Source of the DNA: Limnephilus marmoratus
Lineage: Eukaryota; Arthropoda; Insecta; Trichoptera; Limnephilidae
Direction of reading: 5' to 3'
Length of the DNA stretch: 64,000 bases
Assembly: GCA_917880885.1 (NCBI GenBank)
Contig: OU862913.1
Coordinates: 5,456,001 to 5,520,000, forward strand
Shown: piece after piece, positions 55,535 through 64,000 of the stretch
How positions within the stretch are numbered: position 1 is the stretch's first letter
Layout: the number at the start of each line of letters is the position of its first letter
Made by a program: the position numbers and the translations under genes
The notes under the pieces: model-generated
Seen by the model: only the letters and a program-made list of their open reading frames with translations
Databases searched by the model: none
Told to the model about the DNA's origin: nothing

Positions 55535-55824
55535 TAATGCTATGGTAATTTCCAACTGAAAATCAACGTAAAATAATATTTTTCATAATATTTTTATCAC
55601 GTCGCTGGCGGCACGGTACTCAAGCATTTTAGGCCAGAAATTTGCGGACAAATTTCCTAGAATGGTCTCAAATTTGCAGAGCATACGACCAGCGATGAAA
55701 AAGAATTCTATGGACAATAATTCGAGGGTTTGAACACGTCGGTTACACCCCCACTAATTATACTTATACTATTGACCTTAATATTTGCCATATCACAGTT
55801 ATTGATGTTTTCAAATCTTCCCGG

Positions 55825-56249
55825 CAAAAAAAACACTGGTCCGGATGGTATACCTGAAATATTTTTGAAAGAACATCCGGCGTTCCTCAAGGAGCACATC
55901 TAGCCCCGCTTCTATTCAACTTGTTTATAAACTGATTTTAAAATTGATTCATTGAGTGTACGATGTACGAAGGCATCACATGGATGCACTATTCCTGTAT
56001 AAAGTAGTCAACAATAATATTCAATGCCCAGAGTTGCTAAATAAAATTCAATTCAATGTACCTGCACGTTCAACACGCTCTTCTGTCCTGTTCGGGGTGG
56101 ATCAATGCAAGACAAACTGTAAGCAGAATTCTTGCCTGAACCGACTATGCAATAGTTATAATAGCGTATTTTCCAATGTGGACATTTTCAATTGCAAACT
56201 TACTGAATATAAAAGGTCCATAAAAGAGTGTTTCTCTAATGGTTCTTGA
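55825..56249 (+). pseudogene. LINE ORF2 with internal deletion
   Basis: KNTGPDGIPEIFLK, an early RT block, is fused directly to SGVPQGAHLAPLLFNLF, a much later one, so the RT core between is deleted. The frame to 56249 then reads RRHHMDALFLYKVVNNNIQC PELLNKIQFNVPARSTRS, the C-terminus common to LINE C-like elements. The deleted form resembles a recombination between related short words. Confidence 0.75.
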
Positions 56250-56690
56250 ATAATGTTATGTTTTTTTGTTTATATTTCTGTTTTGATTCGATTTATATGT
56301 ACAACCTCTCTCCATGGCTACCAATGTTTTGATAGATTTTTGTTTTGTAATTTTTCATTAAAAAAATGTTTTGAGTATACATATATATATTTTTTGTTTT
56401 ATATAATTTTAGATTCACATTCCTTTTTATAAAATGAATTTACTTATTCTTATTATGCTGTCTCAGTAGAAGTAAAGTCACAAGGAGGAAATCCGTAATT
56501 GGTTTTATTTTGGCTATTTAATACTATGTACAAACTGAAATAAATATAAACTGTCGATTTCCCGAAAATTAATAAATAAAATAAATAAACGATATTATTA
56601 GTATTTTTTCTACCACACGCTTTTGGATTTTTGCGAACATTAATTAGATCCTAAAAATAATCAAAAATTACCATGATTGCCTTCTTTTCC
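56250..56690. other. LINE 3' UTR-like AT-rich spacer
   Basis: Follows the stop at 56249 and carries AAATTAATAAATAAAATAAA at about 56566, a probable LINE tail. Nothing else. Confidence 0.4.
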
Positions 56691-56694
56691 AATC

Positions 56695-56815
56695 AGATAT
56701 TGACTTATTCAATGATTGGTGTTAAATTAATTGCTTAAAACTAAATGTTGATAAGTGCAAAATTATGTCCTTCTACAGAGCTAAAAATCCGAAAAAGATT
56801 CAGAAATGTGTACCT
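56695..56815 (+). pseudogene. LINE RT scrap after YADD block
   Basis: Reads DIDLFNDWC, then INCLKLNVDKCKIMSFYRAK, the L.LN..KC..M.F block that follows the catalytic YADD in LINE RTs. About 40 codons only. Confidence 0.65.
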
Positions 56816-56852
56816 TGAGAGGAGTGAAAGCAGTGGACCAGTCAGTAGATGA

Positions 56853-57095
56853 GTTGGTATTTCGTCTAGTTTCTATCCAGGCGCCGTAAGTCCAATTCCT
56901 CGGCTGGCTTAATCCCCATCACGGCTCGAGCAACATTCTACAATTACTGCGATAGTAGAAGGAGATTCAAATATTGTCATTTTATTCGTAATCTGAGATG
57001 GTTTGTGTTTACCTATGTTTGTACATAAAACACTTGCGACAATTCCAGAAAGAATTCCCAATGTCCAGAAGGCCACCCCAGATGAGAGAAAGAAG
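56853..57095 (+). repeat. SINE-like repeat, copy 1
   Basis: GTTGGTATTTCGTCTAGTTT, CCAGGCGCCGTAAGTCCAAT, TCACGGCTCGAGCAACATTC, TACTGCGATAGTAGAAGGAG and ATTCAAATATTGTCATTTTA recur at 57275-57450 with about 85-90 percent identity by eye. GCCACCCCAGATG further on is also shared. CGTAAGTCCAATTCC resembles a B box, suggesting a tRNA-derived SINE. Confidence 0.8.
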
Positions 57096-57133
57096 ATGAT
57101 GGTGACGAGTGTTAAAATGAGAGTTTGTTACAG

Positions 57134-57274
57134 GTATGGAGGAACTAGAGGAGTTGAACGAGGAGCCGCATGTAGTGCACAGCTCCGGTGATGGCCTGCT
57201 GGACCCGCTGCACTCACGCCAGTCCCAGTCGCTGCCGCCCGACGACGGATTCCCCGACGATAGCCTGGCGCTGG
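57134..57274 (+). CDS. Probable cytoplasmic-tail exon of the GPR180/TMEM145-like gene
   Basis: GC-rich island with acceptor TTTGTTACAG before 57134. GT completes a Gly codon with the G left at 38410, exactly the needed phase. The frame reads GMEELEELNEEPHVVHSSGD, GLLDPLHSRQSQSLPPDDGF and PDDSLAL: acidic, Ser/Pro-rich, no membrane segment, as expected after TM7. It ends at a possible weak donor (CTGG/GTTGGT), which is also the first base of SINE copy 2. If unspliced, translation would run into the repeat for about 19 codons and stop at 57331-57333. Membership is inferred from phase, strand and composition, not from recalled homology. Confidence 0.6.
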
Positions 57275-57560
57275 GTTGGTATTTCGTATGGTTTTTATCC
57301 AGGCGCCGTAAGTTCAATTCCTCAGCTGGCTAAAAGCTCATCACGACTCGAGCAATATTTTTCAATTACTGCGACGGTAGAAGGAGATTCAAATATTGTT
57401 AATTTATTCGTAACCTGAGAACGTTTGTTTTTACCAACGTTTGCACATAAACTCGTCCACCAGTTGGAAGATGATGAAGATGTTGAAGATGAACATAGTT
57501 ATTTTTTACCATAGAAGAATGCGGAGCCACCCCAGATGTGTATGTGAAGGGAGGACTCCT
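57275..57560 (+). repeat. SINE-like repeat, copy 2, abutting exon 7
   Basis: Starts GTTGGTATTTCGTATGG at the last base of the exon island and matches copy 1 through ATTCAAATATTGTTAATTTA and CACATAAA. No target duplication is evident. Its first bases would have to act as the splice donor. Confidence 0.8.
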
Positions 57561-57775
57561 AGTGAATATTTATTTACTCTGATTATAATAGTAAGGATCA
57601 CCATTCCAAAACGAAGCGTTGCCTGAAATTGATTTTGTCATTGTTGGAAACCTTTTAGCTAGATCCTTTTTTTCACTACGCAGCCTTGCTTAATGGGTGA
57701 GTCACTCTTTTCTTGATGAGTTCTCATCGCCACAAATAAAAAAAATGTGTTCCAAAATGTATTTATTTATTTATT

Positions 57776-57814
<39 letters not shown>

Positions 57815-58160
57815 TTGTAGATACAAAAGAAAGTACAAATTATAATTTAAAAAGCTTTGCCTGTCCAACTAGGAAAGTTTCCCGTTCCAGGACAGACAAA
57901 TTGACATGTTTAGTTCATATTATTCCTGAAATGTCGGTACATAATTACATAACAAAAACAAAAAATGTCGTTTTTCTCTGAAACTAAGTAGTGTAATAAA
58001 GAAAATGTATATAATATATATAAATATAAGTACACATACATTTTTTGTGACAAAGTAGAAAAGGTAATCTGGTAGCATATATTATAATCGGATTTACCAG
58101 ATTAAACACAAACATCATGATGTTGAACAACCTTTTGTGATGCTTCAAAATAGAAACGCC
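57561..58160. other. Spacer with a (TTTA)n LINE tail
   Basis: At 57757-57818 ATTTATTTATTTA repeats about 13 times, followed by TGTAGATACAAAAGAAAGTA; it is the reverse complement of a LINE A/T tail, so a minus LINE 3' end probably spans 57757-57930. Elsewhere nothing recognised. Confidence 0.5.
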
Positions 58161-58164
58161 GGCA

Positions 58165-58312
58165 AGTATATAATAGGATGCGCTTTTTTCCAGCCATCCT
58201 CTGCTCCAAAGCAATATATGAATAATGTTGAAGATGTGGAAATTTTAAGATTTAAGTACCCCAGTGCCAAACTTATTATAATAGGAGACTTTCACTTGCC
58301 AAATGCTCGATT
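58165..58312 (+). pseudogene. LINE endonuclease scrap
   Basis: IIGCAFFQPSSAPKQYMNNV and FKYPSAKLIIIGDFHLPNA: the pattern GAVYxPPSSS...PxxxLIILGDFNLP is the LINE endonuclease core. It ends 27 bp before the METTL9-like exon. Confidence 0.7.
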
Positions 58313-58338
58313 TGTAAGTAAAATGCACAAAAAGTAAG

Positions 58339-58448
58339 ATGCTGCTCTGAGCCACAGACCGTGCTGCTCAACGGCCTCGACGAGGCTCTCAACGGCGATG
58401 GACTCCTTATCGTAGCGCTGGTTCTGCCCTTCAAACCATACGTTGAAT
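58339..58448 (+). pseudogene. METTL9: METTL9 (DREV)-like methyltransferase, penultimate exon
   Basis: Frame CSEPQTVLLNGLDEALNGDG LLIVALVLPFKPYVE, then a T that splits the next codon; donor GAAT/GTAAGA. In METTL9 the matching segment is DRC..P..LL......L.P.G..(L/I)ALVLPFxPYVE, part of the SAM-dependent Rossmann fold; METTL9 methylates the pi nitrogen of histidine in HxH motifs. The acceptor side is poor (AAAAAGTAAG, no pyrimidine tract) and a LINE scrap lies immediately upstream, so the left part of the gene seems displaced. No upstream METTL9 exon was found in the window. Confidence 0.82.
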
Positions 58449-58529
58449 GTAAGATATGGATTTTATTATACCTCTAATACTTTAACCAGGGATTTAACCG
58501 GTCTTTTAAATGTGATCAATTTTAAATAA

Positions 58530-58970
58530 GTGATACTATGGCACCCTCAATCAGGGTATGTTGTGAGGCTGAACTGAATGGGGAAGAAAAGAATATGGGA
58601 AATGTGAAGGCTGGGAAATGCCTGGCTATTCACACCAGGCCCCCTAGCATGGTCGATCGATATAGGTTTTATCGAAAATGTCGGTAACTTGCCATCGCTC
58701 CCGAGCACGACTGCAGGCCGCTAACGAAAAAATAACAGTTTACGTCAAATATATTAGGAAGCCCTAGTCATTGTGCACTTTTGTTTGTTCGTTAGCGGCC
58801 TGCAGTCATGCTCGGGAGCGATGGCAAGTTACCGACATTTTCGATAAAACCTATATCGATCGACCATGCTAGGACCCCTGGTCACCTAACACAACTATTG
58901 CCATTTCAAGCAATGTATCCTTTCTAAATGGTGGTTTTTCACTGGCTGTTTAAGGAAGGGCCTTAAAGAA
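58530..58970 (-). repeat. Rep-B dispersed repeat, copy 3, reverse and interrupted
   Basis: TATGGCACCCTCAATCAGGG, TGTTGTGAGGCTGAA, GGAAATGCCTGGCTATTCAC, then after the foldback insert CTGGTCACC, GCCATTTCAAGCAATG and AATGGTGGTTTTTCAC match the reverse complement of 697-975. It lies in the intron between the two METTL9-like exons. Confidence 0.75.
58644..58872. mobile_element. Foldback MITE with 85-bp arms inside Rep-B
   Basis: Arms 58644-58728 and 58788-58872 are inverted copies, nearly perfect: CTAGCATGGTCGATCGATAT, GGTTTTATCGAAAATGTCGG, AACTTGCCATCGCTCCCGAG and TGCAGGCCGCTAACGAA. A 59-bp spacer separates them. A TA lies at each edge (CTAGCATGG/CCATGCTAG). No ORF. The near identity of the arms means recent insertion or arm conversion. 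Confidence 0.9.
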
Positions 58971-59455
58971 TGGATTTGTAATAAACATCTTGAAAAGACC
59001 ACTATTAAATAAGGGAGGAGAGGGAAATATTCCTAGTATGTAGGGAAATATTCCATGAGAACAAGTCGAATGCTGCTGTCATCTACTGTGGATGGATGTT
59101 CAGCTCTTGTCCGGCGAATTTCTTGCTGGTGAACCGATACCAAAGGGATCTCATCAATTTATTAACATTATCTGCTACGTGTATTGCCTAGATCTGAATA
59201 ACCAGCTAGTTACCAATTTCCTCCAGACTCAAAAGCTGCTGTTTTGTTACTCTTAATTTTTCATTATTTTTGACATAGGTAAAAGCAAAGCTTAAATCTC
59301 AAAGCATAAAGCTCGAGGCAAAAATCTATTCGCTTAACATTCAAGCTTAAACTCGAAGCTTAAAGCATAATCTTTAATTTCTCCCAACTATGTCTAGGAT
59401 ATTGCACTGGTCGTCTTCTCTCGGATTCCTTGTACTATTCAATTATAATTTTCAG

Positions 59456-59688
59456 ACGAATCTGACCACATGGCGAAGGAGCGTCTGCCCATCCGAGGCC
59501 ACACATTCGATGAGCACGTGGAATCCTTCATCAGCTACTGCGCCACCACTGTGGGGCTCCAGGTCATGCAATAGTCACGCTTGCCCTAACTCTGCGAGGG
59601 GGACTTCAACCAGTCCTACCACTGGCTGAACGACTCCATCTTCATCATCAAAAAGGACCCAAATTTCCCTGAAACCACGGCTGAATAG
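59456..59688 (+). pseudogene. METTL9: METTL9-like last exon with two in-frame stops
   Basis: Acceptor TATAATTTTCAG; AC completes the Tyr codon from 58448, so the exons are in phase. The frame reads ESDHMAKERLPIRGHTFDEH VESFISYCATTVGLQVMQ, stop TAG (59572-59574), SRLP, stop TAA (59587-59589), LCEGDFNQSYHWLNDSIFII KKDPNFPETTAE, terminal TAG 59686. METTL9 has TRLPYLCEGD..(N/Q)xYYVLDDAVFVLK here, so TAA replaces the Tyr codon and TAG probably a Trp/Phe-like codon. AATAAA follows at 59782. Single-base nonsense changes in an otherwise well kept exon indicate a young pseudogene, or sequencing errors. Confidence 0.82.
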
Positions 59689-59781
59689 AAGTTTTAATAG
59701 GTTTACTTATATTACCTCTCACCTTTGTATTTTGATATCCCTCATCTGTGAAATAGATTATATTTCTATTGAACGTTTACA

Positions 59782-59787
59782 AATAAA
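59782..59787 (+). terminator. Polyadenylation signal of the METTL9-like gene
   Basis: AATAAA 94 bp after the last stop codon, in a suitable AT-rich 3' UTR. Confidence 0.6.
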
Positions 59788-59789
59788 AT

Positions 59790-60425
59790 TTTAGCATAGG
59801 AAAAATCAATAATTTATCAAGTAAATAAATGTTGTATAGAATGGGGGTTGCGAGATTTTTTCGATTAGTTACCCCAAAATAAATATGTGTCAAAATACGT
59901 AGTGTGCAATGCTATTTATTACCCCTCTGAGACTTGAAATTGAGAAAAAACTGACTTATTTTTATTCTGCACTAGTTGCATATTTAATTTGCTAATCTTA
60001 TTTTCTTTATTTTAACAAGTTGACTGTTCACAAAGTTGCTCACGCGTTGACCGATGCTATCACAACTATATAATATTAGAATGTAAAAAAATAAATAAAA
60101 TAAATGCCAAAACAATAAATAATTTATGTGTAATGTTAATTATTAATTTGTTGTACTGATATGTTCTTCTATGTGTATAATGATTGTAAATGTTTTACGA
60201 CACATTTATATTATGTCTGTAATCTTGTTCTTTTCATACCTCGAGAAATAAAAGAAAGTTTTTTTTATTTATTTATATATTTGTTAAATTATTTTGTGTT
60301 ATTTAGTACAATTAAACAACAATATTTTTTAACCATGGCAGTAGCTGTCGTGCAAGGCTGCAGAAAACCATGTCAAAACTGCAGCGACTCACTCTTTATT
60401 TTAATAAAACAAATATAATAATGAT
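59790..60425. other. AT-rich spacer, nothing recognised
   Basis: Contains TTTTTTATTTATTTATATAT at about 60260, perhaps another LINE tail. No supported ORF. Confidence 0.35.
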
Positions 60426-60426
60426 C

Positions 60427-60625
60427 TTTTCGTTATTTGTTTTTGGGGTGTTATGCCGTGTTGCGCTACCTCCTTCTTTAGCCAACGTTTCGGACAGCGT
60501 TGCAATGTTGCAGTGATCCGGTAGATCTGCCCTGATGATGGACACTGCAACGCTGTCCGAAACGTTGGCTAAAGAAGGAGGTAGCGCAACACGGCATAAC
60601 ACCCCAAAAACAAATAACGAAAATA
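60427..60625. mobile_element. Foldback element with long near-perfect arms
   Basis: Left arm TTTTCGTTATTTGTTTTTGG, GGTGTTATGCCGTGTTGCGC, TACCTCCTTCTTTAGCCAAC, GTTTCGGACAGCGTTGCA; the right arm is its reverse complement to about 60624 (ACGGCATAACACCCC, AAACAAATAACGAAAA). Arms are about 85 bp around a spacer of about 30 bp. The right arm and spacer together form a hammerhead-like motif. A relic of one arm lies at 1745-1840. Confidence 0.9.
60525..60573 (+). ncRNA. Hammerhead-like motif in the foldback element
   Basis: CTGATGA (60532-60538), T, stem II GGACA...TGTCC (60540-60558, 9-nt loop), GAAA (60559-60562), palindromic AACGTT as stem III, then GGC pairing with the GCC before CTGATGA. Stem I is short (3 bp plus scattered pairs). 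Same extra T as in the 28-kb motifs. The left arm lacks the CTGATGA box, so only one orientation can form it. Confidence 0.5.
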
Positions 60626-60807
60626 CTTTTGGCCGTGAAAATCTTAAAACGTATCATAATAATGATCGTTTATTTCAGAATGTTGTGCAATGCAATACAT
60701 TCCATATTTTGAAATAGTTCAAACATTGACAAAATAACAATGCATTCATACATAGAATGGAACAGAAAATAAATGAAAAATATAGTATATAATAACAAAT
60801 CCAAAAA

Positions 60808-61295
60808 AATATGCAAATATCCGTTCATGGGGGATATTTGACAGGCTCCCATTTCCAGAAGGGCATCAGGGGGGACTCCCACTCCATCCAGGCAACCATG
60901 GAAGTGATGATGGTATTCTTCGACTTGCGTAGTCTGCGCCATAAGCTTCCCCTGCGGTGGAACAAAAGTTTATTTTAATATAAACAGTTAACTTTTCCTT
61001 TTTATTATCCATCTATCTCAGTGTCTGTATCTAGAGTCGGTCTGTCACACGGAGTATCAAAAGGCAATATGACTTCCACTGCCACGTCTTCTAGATTCAC
61101 AGGTAACACCGCTTCATCTTGTGGTTTTGGTTTTGTAGAATTCATATATATTTTTTCACGTATCAGACACCTTCCTTGTCTGTTTCTTAATTCTAAATTA
61201 CCTACTTCTACTTTTATCCAGGGAAATATTGAAAGAACTACACCTTTCAGTAGCTTTTGCCTGTACAGTACATCTGAAAATAAAATTAGGCTCAA
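60808..61295 (-). CDS. Possible 3' exons of an unknown minus-strand gene
   Basis: Minus frame 61295-61005 reads KGVVLSIFPWIKVEVGNLEL, RNRQGRCLIREKIYMNSTKP and LEDVAVEVILPFDTPCDRPT, ending TDTEIDG stop; it is compositionally protein-like. Below an acceptor-like TTTTGTTCCACCGCAG (60951), one frame reads GSLWRRLRKSKNTIITSMVA WMEWESPLMPFWKWEPVKYP P stop (to about 60823), Trp-rich and GC-rich. I found no donor that joins the two, and no recognised family. It could be a retroelement tail or a host gene end. Confidence 0.35.
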
Positions 61296-61648
61296 ACTTC
61301 CATACTTACATGATATAAAATACGAAACGGTCTACGTTGAAATAATAATAATTTGAATTTTTTCCTAAAACACTGAAAATTAAATTACAATCACGAGATA
61401 TACAGACATGGGACGAGAAATGCAAAGCAAATTAGATTGCCAACAATGAAGAATCACCCGCCCAGAAATCTCATGCCAGACAGTTTGATAACCATGTAAT
61501 AAAATTATTGCAATTATTGAAAATGTTTAATATGAAAAAAGGAAATAGGATATTATGTCTACCGTAATTATTATGTTAGTTGTGGTTGACTACACTTATA
61601 TTTAAAGGTAGGTACGTTTGTCAAATAATGTCAACTGCGAAAGGAGGC

Positions 61649-62074
61649 GTCTACTAATATCTACAGGAATTCCAAAAACTGAAAAAATCGAACTAATATC
61701 TATGAGAATCAAAGTGTTGACGAATATCTACAGCTCAAACTGTTGATTAATATCTATGAGAACCAAAGTGTTGACGAATATCTACAGCACTGGCAGAGGT
61801 TGGATTTGCAATTGTGTATAGCATATTGGAATAACGTAATATTGCGTATGCAGTTTAAAAGACTTAATTTACGTAAGTATGTATGTAAAAATCCCTAATA
61901 TCGGACTATTGGACACATTTAGCTGATTAGTCCAACCTATGCTCTGTAGATATTAGTTCAACCTAAGCTCTGTAGATATTAATCAACACTCTGAAGTTCG
62001 TAGATATTAGTTCAACATATGAGCTGTAGATATTCGTCAGACATACAGGCTGTAGATATTAGTATCTGGAGTCT
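61649..62074. mobile_element. Foldback element with five plus five subterminal repeats and a 13-bp flanking duplication
   Basis: The left end carries five copies of a word like CTAATATCTACAG or GAATATCTACAGC (about 61653, 61692, 61720, 61750, 61778), the right end five inverted copies (CTGTAGATATTAG and variants, about 61945-62061). GTGTTGACGAATATCTACAG occurs twice on the left. The exact 13-mer TGCGAAAGGAGGC flanks both sides (61636-61648, 62075-62087). No ORF, 426 bp. The superfamily is not clear; Mutator-like or FB-like elements have TSDs of 8-11 bp. Confidence 0.75.
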
Positions 62075-62528
62075 TGCGAAAGGAGGCAAAACATTGTGTA
62101 TAAAATTTTGTGCATTCTATGTCAAATGTTTCTTTACGTGTTCATTAACTATACAAGTACTCTCTATATTATATTGGGGATTCAATTATAGTAAGATATT
62201 AATTGAATTAGTCATGTACTTACTGTTATAGTTAATATTATTGAATACATAATCTGTGTCCCTGAAATGAGCTTTACAGACAACAGAATCAGGAGTCGGT
62301 ACCCATTTGGAATGCCTAATTGAATGAATCCATTTCGCTTTCAAGTCTTTCAATCTTTGGGAAACTCGTGTCCACCCCTATTTCTACACATTGGAATACT
62401 ACAACAGGTTGACGGCATTATTATAATATTTAAAAACACTAAATTGCGTCAAACGGCCTAAAAAATGTATGGGATCTGACCAAAGATATTGGAATATAAG
62501 GATCTGACAGTTAAATAAAATAGTTGGA

Positions 62529-62555
62529 CCGCTAGGACATTAGCGATCCTAGCGG
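62529..62555. repeat. 9-bp-arm hairpin
   Basis: CCGCTAGGA-CATTAGCGA-TCCTAGCGG. It sits just outside the satellite array. Confidence 0.6.
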
Positions 62556-62635
62556 CCAAAATCGTGCGAAGACGGCCCATTATCTGGTATTAATATGTCC
62601 ACTGCTAATCCTAGTGAGAGAGAGATACTGGGTAA

Positions 62636-63905
62636 TGCACAGTACTATGAAGAAAATTAAAAATCGTCTTTTTGATTGATTCGTGTACAAAAAGTTATTT
62701 TTAGTAAGAATCCAAAATTTCAGTGGGTTCTGTGCCATAGGGCCTAAGTTAAGACCCATCCTAAGTTTGACAAAGTGCACAAGAAACGATGAATATTTAG
62801 TTTGATGAAATTTAAACTCTTCTTTTGGTATATTTTTTAATTGATTCGTGTGCAGTCAGTTATTTTTAGTAAGAATCCAGAATTTCAGAATGTTTGATGC
62901 CATAGAGCCAAGTTATGCCGGATCAAAAGTGTATCAACGCACCCACGGTACTACATATGAAGTAATTTAATTATTTTTTTGGTAGATTTTTTCATTGATT
63001 CGTGTACAGACAGTTATTCTTAGTAAGAATCCAAAATTTCAGTAGGTTCGATGCCATAGAGTCAAACTTATGCCAGGTCAAAAGTGTCACAAAGCACGCA
63101 CAGTACTTAGAAGAAAATTATAAAATCTTATTTTTGAAGATTTTTGATTGATTCTTGTACAGACAGTTATTCTTAGTAAGAATCCATAATAAAATTTCAT
63201 TATGTTCCATGCCATAGAGCCGAAGTAATGCCAGATCAAAAGTGTAACAAAACACCCACGGTACTACATATGAAGTAATTTAAAAAAAAACTTTTTATGG
63301 AAGTTTTTTTGATTGATTCGTATACAGACAGTTGTTCTTAGTAAGAATTCAAAATTTTAGTAGGTTCGTGCCATCGGGCCTAAGTTATGACCTACTCTAA
63401 ATTTAACAAAGTGCCCAGAAACGATGAATATTTAGTATGAAGAAATTTAAAATTATTTTTTGGAAGATTTTTTCATTGATTCGTGTAAAAACAGTTATTC
63501 TTAGTAAGAATCCTGAATTTCAGTATGTTCGATGCCATAGAGCCAAGGTTATGCCGGTTCAAAAGTGTAAAAAAGCGCCCATGGTACTATGAAGTAATTT
63601 AAAACTCCTCTTTCCGTAGATTTTTTTATTGATTCGTGTGCAGAAAGTTTTTCTTAGAAAGAATCCAAAATTTCAGTGGGTTTTGCGCCAAAGGGCCTAA
63701 GTTGTGACACACCCTTAGTTTGACAACGCGCCCAAGAAACGATGAAAATTTAGTATGCAGTATTTTAAAATTCTTCTTTCCGTAGTTTTTTTATTGATTC
63801 GTGTATAAACAGTAATTCTTAGTAAAAATCCAAAATTTCAGTAGATTCGATGCCAAAGAACCAAAGTTATGCCACATCAAAAGTGTCTTAAAGCACGCAC
63901 AATGT
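62636..63905. repeat. Satellite array, eight units of 153-165 bp, two monomer types
   Basis: Units start at GATTCGTGT (or variant) at 62678, 62843, 62997, 63150, 63315, 63478, 63631 and 63796. All share TTCTTAGTAAGAATCC and AAAATTTCAGTRGGTT. Type A units (1, 5, 7) continue GGGCCTAAGTT and AAGAAACGATGAATATTTAG; type B units (2, 3, 4, 6, 8) continue AGAGCCAAGTTATGCC and TCAAAAGTGT. The order is A-B-B-B-A-B-A-B. AT-rich, no ORF. The length is near a nucleosome repeat. Confidence 0.9.
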
Positions 63906-64000
63906 CGCATTACTTATCAATCCCTCAATAAACACATATATTATGTTATATAAAACCCTTGTCAGATGCCAACTTGAGTATAACTCTACGTTATGGTCTC

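Noticed and set aside
61621..62090. CRISPR-like array because of regularly repeated short words
   Set aside because: Repeats are variable, inverted around a centre and flanked by a target duplication in a eukaryotic context; a transposon explains them.

Overview
This is a eukaryotic, almost certainly insect (perhaps hemipteran, a weak inference) genomic window. It is AT-rich, spliced, and dominated by transposable elements. GC-rich coding exons with canonical AG/GT borders sit like islands in kilobases of repeat-filled intron. No bacterial-style gene, operon, CRISPR array or intact rRNA is present.

Host genes. One gene spans most of the window on the + strand: a seven-transmembrane protein of the GPR180/TMEM145 (intimal-thickness-receptor-like) family. 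Its exons lie at 8442-8744, 21534-21693, 26545-26682, 29401-29507, 33184-33332, 38306-38410 and probably 57134-57274. Every intron phase between neighbours matches, so the exons join into one frame without error; the 5' ectodomain exons lie outside the window. Downstream, 58339-58448 and 59456-59688 are the last two exons of a METTL9 (DREV)-like protein-histidine methyltransferase. The second carries two in-frame stops, so this copy looks like a pseudogene. A weak unknown minus-strand gene end may lie at 60808-61295.

Mobile elements by region. 0-8 kb: LINE remnants, a TA-flanked mariner-like element (2842-4029) and a 2-kb hAT-type element with a perfect 8-bp target duplication (4695-6749). 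8-21 kb: a Helitron (10221-10966) and a nearly complete LINE (about 11.6-18.3 kb) split by a 2.9-kb hAT element (14006-16874) whose removal restores the reverse-transcriptase frame. 21-38 kb: a tandem duplication across a 5' splice site, several foldback elements, hAT, Tc1 and mariner relics. 40.4-54.1 kb: a three-deep Russian doll, LINE A interrupted by LINE B, itself interrupted by a Ty3/Gypsy retrotransposon with an uninterrupted gag-pol frame on the minus strand. 54-64 kb: LINE scraps, two copies of a SINE-like repeat (one abutting exon 7), foldback elements and, at the right end, a satellite with two alternating monomer types.

Dispersed families. Repeat family Rep-A (about 0.4 kb with a CCTCAGGGCC palindrome) occurs at least five times, Rep-B at least three times. 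Several foldback/retroelement ends carry hammerhead-ribozyme-like motifs (CTGANGA, hairpin, GAAA, palindromic stem III), the type of ribozyme known from Penelope-like elements and retrozymes. These, plus a foldback element with five inward and five outward copies of a TAATATCTACAG-type motif and an exact 13-bp flanking repeat, are the most unusual structures seen.
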